64,000 bases of DNA. Origin: Cymbomonas tetramitiformis. Its lineage: Eukaryota; Chlorophyta; Pyramimonadophyceae; Pyramimonadales; Pyramimonadaceae. The notes beneath the pieces are model-generated. The model had not been told where the DNA came from. It searched no databases and saw nothing but the letters and a program-made list of their open reading frames with translations. The DNA lies in NCBI GenBank assembly GCA_001247695.2, contig LGRX02003641.1:1-64000 (forward strand). Direction: 5' to 3'. Of the stretch, positions 10,549-22,500 are shown one piece after another. Positions within the stretch are counted from its first letter, which is position 1; every line of letters starts with the position of its first letter. The position numbers were made by a program, and so were the translations under genes.

Positions 10549-13500
10549 CTAATGAGCTATACTATCTGAATGGCCACGGGGCTTACTTTCTGACTTTCCT
10601 AACAGATGTTGTCTGAGGAACGAAAAGTTTCCATCCATGCTTTTCATAAATTCCTCTATTCTGCTCTCCATGGCCTGCAGTCGCTTGTCCTGATTCTTCA
10701 GTGTCTGTTGCACCTGCTCATCTATAACCTTTGAGAGCCTATCAAATTTGTCATCCTCTGCCTTGGTTGTTTCCCTTACCTTATCCAGCGCGCAACACCT
10801 CATGATTGGCATAAAGTCGCTGTTGCCATGCTGCAGCTGCTCGCATACATAGGACTCGATTCCGTCGAGCTCCGACTCGTCGGTGTTGCTCAAATGCACA
10901 AAAAAACACGCGTACATCCAGGGGTTGTGGTCCCGCTCCAGGTGGATGTCAAAAGAATAATTCCCCAGCTCATCCAAAGTGCTGCGGTCGCAGCTGCAAA
11001 TCAAACATCGCTGCGCCGAGTCCATATGCTTCTCCTTTTCTTCCATCCGGATTGTCATGAAGGCGTCAGTGATCAACCCTGTGATGATATTTAGCAGCAC
11101 CAGCTGCCAGATTAGGCTGAAAATCACAGTGTACAAGTTGCGCAGGTGGTCGTGGCCATCCTCTTGGATGTACAGCGGCGTGACACGCCACAACCAGTTT
11201 GCACTGTTCGACAAGGGGTCAAAAAGTGGGTCAAGCCCAATACCCAGAAAGGCGCTCTGGATGTGCAGCGCCACCACCTGAAACAGCCCACACGCACGCA
11301 AGTCATCATTCAACAGTATCGTTCTACAACAAAGGGTTTGTTTGGCGCTTTCTGTGCGAGTTTGCCACATGGCGAGAGCCAGCATCTTAGCCTCACACTC
11401 CACCCTTGGTTGCATAAGCTCAGGCGTCCGCAGTCATGCAGGTGCTTTTCTCAACGCCGCATTCCTCACGTGCGAGTGGTCAATGCTAACACACCGCTGG
11501 TGCCGTGGCCTGACACGAATCATCGATGCATCAGCATTGCGCACCAGTGTGCGTTCAAATTCAATCATTGTGCGCGTATATGTGTTCTACATTGCTGCAG
11601 AAAGAAATGATCATCTCGATCAACACCTTGTCGGTTCTTTCTCGATCGAGCTCTTATCTCTTCCATCACCGTTCAGCCCAAAGTGGAGTGAAAGTGGCGA
11701 GCATCCGATGATTCACAGTCCACTCGCGACACACTCCGTCATGCATGCACGCCACCATTCAATCCACAGCGGCAATGCCCAATATCAAGATGGCCTGATG
11801 GCCGGGGTATCAGAGGGAGAGAGCCATCCCCTACCGGCACACGAAGGTCATATGACAGGCCCGTTCGAGGCAATGCCCCCTAAGGAATGCTTGTTCCGAT
11901 TCAGGACACGTGGCCGCACCTGAAAGAGGGTCACTGAGTCACTCGCACATTCATTGGTGGTTGCGTCCACAGAGGAGAATGTACAGCCGGCGTCGGCGTA
12001 GGACCTTTCCATGTCGCTGTAGAAGAAGACGAAGGAGCCGAACGCAAAGATGACCACCACGAGGATACCGAGCAGCAGAGTGCTGCGGAAGGCCGGGTAC
12101 ACGTTGCGCAGCGCCTGAATGATGTTCATCGCCATGGGACTCTCGATCGAGTACACCAGGAGGAACAGCACATAGATAAAGGGCGACAGGCATAGGCTAG
12201 AGATACTCATCATTATACTTGTGGTCAGCCAATACAGGTAGAAGTCCTTCACCAGGTAGCGGAGGTTGTGGGCCCTCGACTTAGCCTCATCCTGGGACAC
12301 GCAGACCGCCGAGCCCTCAGTATCCAGAGCTCCCCTCCGACCAACCTGTGCACAGCAAAGGGGGAGCGCCGACGGATGTGCACATGACCATCGATGTGGC
12401 CATGTCGCGCTAACAGGGGACCCTGCAACGATGCCGTTGCCCACCCCCCCCTCCGCCCCTCCAAATGGACTGCTGGAATGTGCCAGCAGGCACAGCAGGC
12501 ATTAGGCTGAAGACATAGTTGGTTGCATCGATGCCAGAGCCAAGGAGGATGGGACAACTCCAAAAGCACAGGGGGGGGGTGGATGCAGGGCATCTTCCCA
12601 CAGACATGGGGGATGTACAACGCACTCTCCGAAGCTATGGGGTGGTGGGGCACCTCAGGGAAACGACAGGAACGCTTACAGGGATAGGGGGCAGGCGAGG
12701 CGCCTCCCCAAGACATGAAGGGATGGCCGGGGCACCTCTGAGAGGGCAGAAGGGGCGACGCATCCACAAATTGAGCCCCCTCCTCAAGGGCAAGCGGGGG
12801 CAGGTGGCGCACCTCCACGAAAAGGAGATTCGGGGGTGAGGTGAAAGCCTCGCCAAGGATAAGGTGACGTAAGCGGGGCACCTCCTCAAGCACATGTGAA
12901 AGGGCAGGACGACTCCGCAAGAGAAGTGAAAGAAGGTGAGGCACTTCCGAAGGGTAGGGGGAGGAGGAGGGGGCGGGGGCTCCAAAGTCGGAGCACTCTG
13001 CAGATAACAGGGGGTAAGGAAGGAGGAGGGGGTGGAGCACCTCCACAGGAAAAGGGATGATCGGTCCGGGCACTTACGCAAAGAGAGTGGGGGCGGGCGG
13101 GGCACCTGAGTAGGATGATGGGGGCACCTCCTCAGAGTAGGGGGGCATCTTGCAAGAAAGAGGCGGAGTTCGAAGGGCGGGAAACCTCCCAAGAGTACAA
13201 GGGAGGGGAAGGGGGGGGTGGGGCACCTCACAAGAGTACAGGGAGGGGGGAAGGGGGGCACCCCTGGCAAGGATAAGGGGAGGGGCTGGGCACATGGCAA
13301 GAGTACCGAGTGCTAGGGGGGCTCGCGAGGATAATTCTAGATAAGGGGAGGGGGCCGGGGCACCTCATCAAGGATCTTGCGCAGCTTGACCGACATGTCC
13401 TCGCTGGAGTACGCGAGCACGTTCTCTTTGGGCTTGGAGAGCTGCTGCTCCACTGAGAGGCTCCTGCGCTTCCGCTTGAAGAGCAACATGGGCACCTCCA

Positions 13501-16500
13501 CTTTGATGTAGCGCACCAGGTTGAGTACCGTGGCCGAGAGGTGGAAGATCCCGAGCGCGAAGATGACCATGTCCAGCCAGCCGCTGATGTAGTAGCTGCA
13601 GCAGGGCGCCAACGCAAGGGAAGCCGTCAGGCAAACCGAAAGCAAAGCGGTCCTAGGACAAGCCACGCTCGCAAGTCACAGCGCAGATACGTTTCACAAG
13701 CCTACACGCATATCACTACCGTATCGCCCGACGCACGGCATCTCAGCTGATCACAATATCACCCACCAAGCGGTATGTAGCGCCTGAGGAATCGCTTTAG
13801 GCGCCAAAATGGGCACTCGTCATGACGGAACAGGTTTTCCTCTCGTCATGACGGAACAGGTTTTCCTCTCGTCATGACGGAACAGGTTTTCCTCTCGTCA
13901 TGACGGAACAGGTTTTCCTCTCGTCATGACGGAACAGGTTTTCCTCTCGTCATGACGGAACAGGTTTTCCTCTCGTCATGACGGAACAGGTTTTCCTCTC
14001 GTCATGACGGAACAGGTTTTTCTCTCGTCATGACGGAACAGGTTTTCCTCTCGTCATGACGGAACAGGTTTTCCTCTCGTCATGACGGAACAGGATTTCC
14101 TCTCGTCATGACGGAACAGGTTTTCCTCTCGTCATGACGGAACAGGTTTTCCTCTCGTCATGACGGAACAGGTTTTCCTCTCGTCATGACGGAACAGGTT
14201 TTTCTCTCGTCATGACGGAACAGGTTTTCCTCTCGTCATGACGGAACAGGTTTTCCTCTCGTCATGACGGAACAGGTTTTTCCCTCGTCATGACGGAACA
14301 GGTTTTTCTCTCGTCATGACGGAACAGGTTTTCCTCTCGTCATGACGGAACAGGTTTTTCTCTCGTCATGACGGAACAGGTTTTTCTCTCGTCATGACGG
14401 AACAGGTTTTTCTCTCGTCATGACGGAACAGGTTTTTCTCTCACTTTCAGCGTATCATCTCCACCTGTCCTGATGACGCGGAGGGTTGACCGCAATGTGC
14501 TTCCACAGTCCAAGCATCCAACGAAACATGGTAGAGTGCGGATGCCTGTGAGCGTGCGAGAGACCAGCCGGAGCTTCGGAGCGACCCACCAGCTTGCTCA
14601 GCGCTCCGAGGTGGTCCAGGAAACAGGCCCCCGACCCTTCTAACCCTGTCCACATGAGCACAGCAAAGCGCGGCAGACTGCGCCATCGCCGCGCGGGGGA
14701 CCCCTTCGACGCGGCGCGCCAAAACGAACCTGCTGTCCGGTGCATCCGTGGTGTTATACACAGTGAGGAGAGTACAGATGATGGTGGAGGTGTAGAAGGG
14801 GGTATTGAGGATGAGCTCCTGGTTCTGCACGAGCCAGGCGGTGTGCCGGTTGTTGCGCAGCAGCGAGTTGTGCTTGATGCTGAAGGCCGTCACCTGGGCC
14901 AACTGCACGAAGGCGTTCACCTTCCCCTGGGGGCTCTTCCTGGGCAGCGCCAGCAGCCGCTTCTGGAACCCCGCCATGTGGGTGCGGTCCGTCTGGTGGT
15001 GCGTGCACTGCGCCGGGATCGGGAAGAACGCCTTCGACACTTTGTCCTTGAACACGATCTCCACGGAGCCCACCACTTGCCTGCAGCGCGCCCAAGGCCC
15101 CAAAACCAACACGCCCCAACATGTCACACGCCGCCCGGTCCGAGCACCGCGTCGCCGAGCGCGGAACCCACCGCCTCCGCCCAGGCGGCGGAACACGTCG
15201 CGGCGATGCGCTTTAACGGGGTTTCACTCCTCGGCATTGACCCGGGGCCGCGCGTCACCTCCCTGACAAGCGCCACCTCAGCGGCCATCCGCTTCTTGCG
15301 GATTTATTTCATTTAGCACCGTCGATGCCTCTGCGGAGCAAGGTGCGCCCACAGAAGTTAGCGGGAGCACCGGTCGCACACTTGGTAGCTTCCGCACGCA
15401 CGGTGGTGATTGGTCGACTGCTCAGTCCGCCGAGCGCTCCCCTGATATGTCTGGCAGTGGGGAGGGCTATGAGTGAAACGGCGCTGTGCGGAGGCAGACG
15501 CTCATATCAGCTACACCCTTGTATCCCGGCACCTGGTACACGATGCCTGCAACAGCGGACCAAGAGGTGCCCACGGGTATGTTGCGGCACTATCATGTCA
15601 TCGAGCACGCTCATCGAGGAAGCGTGTTTCGAGGGAGGCGGCTGCTGGGGGCGCACTGGATGCGTTTGAGGTTGTTGAAAGTCTCGCGCGTGCTGGTGTG
15701 GAACATCGACTCCATGCGCCTGCCGGACTGCTGCTCGAGCACCGCGAGCAGGCTCAGGTGCCCATAGCACTCGTCCTGGAGCATGCTACACACCGCCTCG
15801 CTTTCGTTTTCTCCCCCCCCTTCGGACCGCAAAATTGTGTCCACTGGTGCGTACGAGCTGGTCAAGTCTCGCCCAACCTGGAAGCGCCCAACAGCCTCAA
15901 CCCTCCCCCGCGCCCCCCGTCATGCGCACCCCCCCGTCATGCCCGTAGCCTTAATAGAAGCTCTACATACCAAGGGCGCGACACAGAGGACATGCAAACT
16001 GCGCGGGGCTTTCTCAGGCGTCACCACCGCCAGGCGTCACCACCGCCAGGCGCTCCACCAGCCCTGACACTCGGAGACCAGCTGAGGAAGCAATGCCATC
16101 GAGGATGGGGACGCTGCAGGCCATTTCAAACTGCCAAATCAAACGATCCTGGTTTTCTCACCTCGATCCAATGGCAGCAAATCAACGCTGGAGCACCAGC
16201 CACCTCTGGCCAGTGCCGCGATGTGATTGGATCAGGAGCGCCGCGCGGAGAGCCCAAATCAGAGCAGATCCCCGTCCGGTGTCACTGCACTCCTCCGCCA
16301 GGTGGCCGCGATGCGGGCGTCCCGGGCACGCAGAATGAGGCCGGGCAAGCCCTCACCTTGCGCAGCTCCGGCCAGTTGTCCTGCCAGTCGATCAGCTGGC
16401 GGAGACCCGCGTGGGGGTCGGAGAGCCCGAGGTCGGAGAGACCTTTGTGCACCACCGTGTTGCCGCGCAGCCTCTCGAGGAACACGCTGAGCATCAACCC

Positions 16501-19500
16501 TTTGCTGTGGAAGCCCTGCACGTACAGCTTCTGCAGCACGCTCGTGGTGGCGTGCCGCGCTTGCCCCTCCAGCATGCTCCGCAGCAGCGTCAGCACACTC
16601 GTGTGCAGGCAGCTGCACATCGCCCCGGAGCTGATGTTGATGGCCCAGAGGTCCGTGGTGGCCGGGTCCAATTTGGGCGCCACCTCCCGGAAAAATGCTG
16701 GCCGTTCTGATTTGCTCGAGTCGCTCTTTTGATTCTTCACCCTGCGGCGCCTGCTTCCGGGACGCCCGCCTCTCCGCTCAGCGCCCCAACCGGCCGCAGC
16801 GGCGGGCGCGCCTGCAGGCGGCGACGCAGGCGACACTCTCTGATTGCCCACCAAAGTCGCTGGGCCAAGAGAGGCTGAGACCACATGGAAGAGAACAAAG
16901 TGTATCGGAGGAAACGTGAACAGGGCTCATCTGCTCCATCATCCCAGACAACAAGACCATCTCACACATCTCGGCATTCGCATCACACAGCAGCATGCGC
17001 CCTCCCGAGCTCCCCCCACCGCAGCTTGGCGAGGCATGCGCGCGCCTGGCGCGGAGTGTGGAAACGCCAGCTCAGCGAAGGGGTGGAGCGCAGTGAGGCG
17101 CACAGGGCGATGCGAAACCCGCAGAGTTGCAGCGAAGCAAGCGAGGCCCAGCAACGGCCTCTACGCCTCGAGCGACCCGGGTGCGGAGAAACAGGCAACG
17201 CCGCGGCCCAGCTGCGTCAGCGTCTGAGAATCCGCACATCGCCGCAGATCCCTCTGCGCGCAGCGGCAGCGCCGCCCAGGCGCCTTCCCACGCTGTGCGG
17301 CATGGACGCCGCGCAGCACGGGGAGCCCTGGAGTCTTCACGGTTCGTTCAGAGCAGAGCCTTGAACAGCGCTGAGGACTGACTGGCGAGAGGCCGGAAGA
17401 AAGTCTACAAAAGAGGCCGGAAGAAAGTCTACGAAAGAGGCCGAGAGCGGACTGGCCGGTCAGGCGGGCGGGCGCAAGAACTCGCTACGCCACGTGTTGG
17501 AGATTGGGAAGCGGGGGAGGCGGAATATACCCATTCTTGACGGAGGAGGACTCCGGGTCGATGTAGTCCTCGAGGCGCATCGAGCGGATCATGTGGTCCA
17601 GCGTCTTCACCAGGCTGGAGTGCAGCAGCTGCTCCTGGTTCTCCACGCAGGGCCCCTGCACAAACTCGGTCAGCGTGTGGACGCACTGCACCAGCAGCAT
17701 GGGCAGGTGGTGGAACCCGGCGTCGATGTGGTCCGCCACGAGCGGCGCGAGCTCCTCCGCCAGTGAGATGCACTGCCCCACCAGGTCCTGCGACACCGCA
17801 AACTGGGTCTGGCTCCGCACCAGGCTCTGCATCTTCTGGTGGTGGCCCTCCGTCAGCAGCTGCAGCAGCCGCAGCAGCTCGGAGGCCGCCTTCACTTTGG
17901 CCCCGATCTTCTCAGCCAGCTGGCCGAGGGTGTCCTGTCGGTCCTCCATGCCCGACTTCACCGTCTTCTTCCGCCTCCGTGGCCCCTCCGCGTTGTAAAC
18001 CGATGTCCGCATCGCTGTGACCATTGCTGGGGTACCGGCGGACATGCGCCGGCGGAGGCGGGCGGTGATCTCCGTGGAGCTCTCGACGGTCCGCACGAGC
18101 ACGCGCTGGTACGTCCGTATGAGCATGTGCGTACCCTTCAGGGCCGTGCCGAGGCTGTCAAAGAATCCCTCCGCAAGCTGCTTGGAGAAGGGGTCCGTGC
18201 GAACCTGAGGCACATCCCCGGCAGCCAACTCCTCCCTCAAGTGGCCAATCAAGGGTACGGGTCGATGCAGGCTCACCGGTCAGTGGGTTATCTAGCCTCC
18301 CAGATGGAGGCAATCAATCCAAACAGAGGACGGCATGAGTGCTCCCCGCGCCCTGGGAAGCAGCTACTTTTCTTTATTGCAAACAGGACACAAAGCGGCG
18401 AGCCAGCCAAATGCTCTGAAGGAGGATCAACGGCAGCGTGGCGATCTCCGATGAGGGAAGCTCTGTGGCGCGCCCCTGCATCAGAGCCGTTGAAGAACCT
18501 CTCGGGAGGCGATCTGAGCCGAGGGCGTGAGGGCGCGGGGGTGTGCGCACCAGCTGCGAGTGGAGCATGTCCAGCACGGGCCGGTTCCCGCCTTCCAGCA
18601 GTGCAATCAGCAGCCGCCGCGCCATGGTGGCCACCTCCTCCGACCCGCTACTGATGCACTGCACCGCCACCTGCCCCACCCCTGCCACCATGTGGCGCAG
18701 CTGCACCCACTGCAGCAGGTGGTTGCTCACGAAGCTCGAGTTGGCGAACTTGGTGGGGGGTTGGCCGATCACGAAGTTGCGGAAGTTCTTCCGCCGGCAG
18801 GGCTCCCCCTTCAGGTCTCCGGGCAGCAGCGCGGGCTCCTCCGCGTAAATGCTGCACCGCATGAGCTGCATCGCCGCCACCAGTACCGCGTCGGGGATGG
18901 CCACCGCGCTGTCTTGCACCATCCGCACGATGCATGTCAGGGCGTCCTCCTCCACCACCAAGTTCATGCTGTGCAGCATCCGCATCGCCTGCAGCTCGTA
19001 TATGGAGCCCTGCTTGACGCGCGGGGTTCTGCTTGCCTTTGGCCGCTCCGATTGTATCTCCAATCCTCCCAAGTTCGCCCAGGAGAGGAGCTGCTCCAGC
19101 CGCTCACCCACCTTCACCGGCTTCGCCTGCGCGGGGTCTGCGGAGCGGTCCCAGGACTGCTCGCCCACACCCCCAAACTCGCTGAGGACGCGCGCCAGGT
19201 TCCAGATGCCTTTCCCGAGCATCTCCTTCTGGCCCACGATCCCGCACGCCTTCATCAAGTCGTCCAACAGCGCCTTCCACGTCTCGTCAAAGACGTCCAC
19301 CACCATCTTCTGCGCATTGTCTGCGTCGTGATCATCCAGCGAGTCCGAGGAGCTGAAGGGCAGCACCTCCGCGGGGTCTCGGCCGAGCGAGAGTTTCTGC
19401 CACAGACTTTTCGCCGACTCGGGGACGTGCTCCCTGTGGGCAGGATCGTCCAGGGAGTCCGAGGAGTTGAAGCGCAGCATGTCCCCCGGCACTGGCACCT

Positions 19501-22500
19501 TCTTCGAGATGCCCGTCGCTCGCTGCCATAAGCTCTTGGGCATCGGCGCCTCCACCTGTGTGATGTGCGGGACGTCGGGATCACCCTCAGTCACCCTCGG
19601 TGAGATGGCGTCGTCATCGAAGAGCTCCAAAATGTTCTCGAGCGTCTCGCGCAGGTACAGCCCCTCGTGGCTGCCGTAGTCCTGCAGGGCGTCGTGCAGC
19701 TCCCGCAGGGACTCCATCAGCTCCTCCTGCGTGGCCACCGTCACGTCGCAGTCGCTGTCCTCGTCGATCTGTGGCTCGATGATCTCCTGCACGCGCTCCA
19801 GGTAGGCCACCAGGCACGGGCACACTGCGCCGAGCACGTACGGCCGCATCGCCTGGTTCGTCGCGGCGGCCTTGATGTCCTGAGCAAACACCTGCACTCC
19901 CGCGCGCCCCCCCTGGCCCCCATTCAGCCTTTGACGTTGTGCAACCTCCATGCTGCAGCTTCCGACCCTCTCTTCGGCACGGCACACCCCCTTGAGACCA
20001 GTTTGAGCCATCTTGCAGACTGGAACAACCTTTTTTAGCAGATCTACCGTCGGAGCCGCGCCAACCCTTGGATCAACCTACGCGAGACTGACATTGGCGC
20101 GTGCGGATGTTCTGACATTGGCCGAGGGCAAGGGGTGCCGCCTCCGGTGCCGCGAAGGTGGCATTGCATGCGACCAACTGAATCTGCGATATTCACAGCC
20201 CAGCCCGCCGCCACTGTCGCCAGAAGCGCCAGGCATCCGGTCTCTTCCGGCGCACAGAGCCCGCCACTCCCGCGCCGTGGCGGCCCCTGCGGCCGCACTA
20301 CACGCCTCCCACAGCTGTTCTCGGGGCAGGCGCCTCTACGACAGCCTCCGGCTAGCGTTGTGAACCCATCGAGCGGGTGGCGGCGCTCCACACGGCAGGA
20401 CATTCCCCTGGGCGCGCTCCCGGGCCTCCAGGCTCGTCACCTGCATGAGCACCGTGCCGGCGTGCGGGATCCGCAGCCAAGGCCGCCTAATCCCGCTGGG
20501 GAACCCCTCCTGGCCGGGTGACTTGGCGGCAGCCGTGGGGTTCACGCAGGACCAGATGCGGTAGCCCATGGCCTCCTCGACCATTGCCCGGCCGTCGTCG
20601 GTGGTGAGGTACAGCGCGGTGAAGAGGCGCAGGAAGGGGGTCTGCACCAGCACCCGCGCGGGCACCGGCGCCCCCGGGTGCTCCACGGCCCCCCGGCGGT
20701 CCCCCCCGGCGAGCCCCTCCTCACCGCAGGTGCAGTCCAGCACGTGCTGCACGCAGTCCTGGAAGCTGAAGAGGCTGCGCAGGGCGTTGCGTAGGAAGGA
20801 GTTGCAGTTGCTGGCGCACAACGCGATGAGGTTGATGAGGGCGGCGTGGTATGCGAGGCGGGAGGTGTGCTGGCGGCTCCTGTCGAGGTGCTCGTGCGCC
20901 GCCAGGAGCCGCGCCCGCTCCAAGAAGCCCTCGGTGGTGTTCCACAGCAGGCACAAGGAGTCGCGGCGCTCCAGCAAGAGCGTCAGCACTTGTTCCTGCA
21001 TCCCGCCCAGAATAGCCGCCTTTAGTTGTTAGCCCCCATCGCTACCGCTGATCGCCCTACGCGCACTACCAAATCCAACCGTCTGTGCGCCTCCCGAGCG
21101 CGCATATTGAGTCCCGCGCGTTCCGTCGCTCGCGCACGGTTTCCGCTCATACGACGCCATCGAAAAAAGAAAAGAAATAACCCGAGGCTGCCTGTCACTG
21201 CATCAGACGCGCACACTGTGGCCTGAGCGGGGCCGCACAAAATGCCTGGTGCTCCGCGCGGAGAATCTCTGAATTTGGCCACCCTGTGACGGTCATTTCC
21301 TTCAGCGCCCGCTTCGTACGGCGGCAGCAGCAAAAGGTTACCCGAGCAGTGCCCATTTCGAGCTGTGAGTCAACACCGGAAAATGTGATGAACACGCAAC
21401 CTCTACATTCACCAGACTCGCGCCTATACTTCATGATCACTCCGCACAACCGGCGCGCCACGTGGACCATACAACTCGCCCAATCACAATGCGCGGAATG
21501 GCCAAATATCTCAGTCTCCATACACCTGTCAGCATGAGGTTTGCTCCACCCTCTCCTCGCCCCCCCCTGCTTGTCCTCGCCAAGCCCCGGCGCGTGCATG
21601 TCTAGGAGGCGAGGGGTGCGGGGCAAGAGGTGCGGAGGCCCAGCGACCTGCTTTTCTACGATCATACCCCCGTCCACGAGCACCAGCGACGTCATGAGCC
21701 GAATCCAGCGCGCCTGCTGGCCGAAGCCGCCGATGTAGCCGGCGCAGGCGGCGATGACGTTCCCTTCCGGCCGTCGGATGAGCCCCTCCGCGGTCTCGAA
21801 GAATGCAGCGAGGGTCGTGGGGGCGTCCATCCCGGACACGCCAAGGTGCTCCTGCAGCGCCCCCGCGTGGCTCCACAGAACCTGCTGGTTGCCGAGGTGG
21901 GCCGGCGCCACACAGGCTGCAGCCAGGAAGCGGTGGCACAGCAGCATGAAGTCTTGGTGCAAGGACAGGTTCTCCGCGTTCGGGTCTGGGGGCGACGGAA
22001 GCCGCAGCAGCGCCACAACCTCCTCCACCAGCCCGCTGTTGCCCACCATCGTCTGGAACGTGCCGATCCTACCTGCAAGCCCGCTCACCGGGACCATGGC
22101 AAGGCGGCCGTGCGCGGCACCCGGCCCGCCTCCTAGGGTGAGGTGCACCGGGTCTGCGGTCGGGCTCGTCGCCCAGGTGACGAAGGATGCCTCCACCTCC
22201 GCGTTTCTATCACTCTGCTCCTGGTAGCCGGTGGTGCAGAGCATGAGCAGTCGCGTGAGCACGCCACGCGCTTCCCAGAGGACCTTCCAGGAGTGCGCGG
22301 ACCCCAGGCCGGTGCCGGCGCACACGTGGCGGCAGTGCTGCAGCTGCGCCAAGTTCTTGAGCAGCATGTCGTGCATGGCCATCAGGTCCGGGTCCATCAC
22401 GAGCTGCAATTGGTGCAAATGCTGCACGAGGCTGACGCGCTGGATCAGATGCTGGTGCATGAGCGTGAAGGCCTTGAGAACCAGAGGCGGGTGGCGGTAC

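Larger units (their letters stand above)
10549..15080 (-). other. Channel domain, linker zinc motif and C-terminal coiled coil
   Basis: Exon 15080-14730 leads into the first membrane helix (TSTIICTLLTVYN). Exon 13595-13364 carries WLDMVIFALGIFHLSATVLNLV. Exon 12291-11920 carries two more helices and joins LFQ to VVALHIQSAFLGIGLDPLF in the last exon. The pore helix and filter are followed by the S6-like VLLNIITGLITDAFMTIR. The linker keeps CLIC plus HLERDH, the C2H2 zinc site of IP3 and ryanodine receptors, then ESYVCEQL. The tail (about 10700-10600) is a predicted coiled coil with a heptad pattern, as in the animal protein. Confidence 0.9.

Noticed and set aside
13816..14442. CRISPR-like array
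   Set aside because: The 26-bp units are contiguous with no unique spacers and lie in an intron of a eukaryotic gene.
18527..19531. 334-codon plus-strand frame, His/Leu-rich
   Set aside because: Antisense shadow of the receptor exon at 19960-18530, whose minus-strand frame shows real family motifs.
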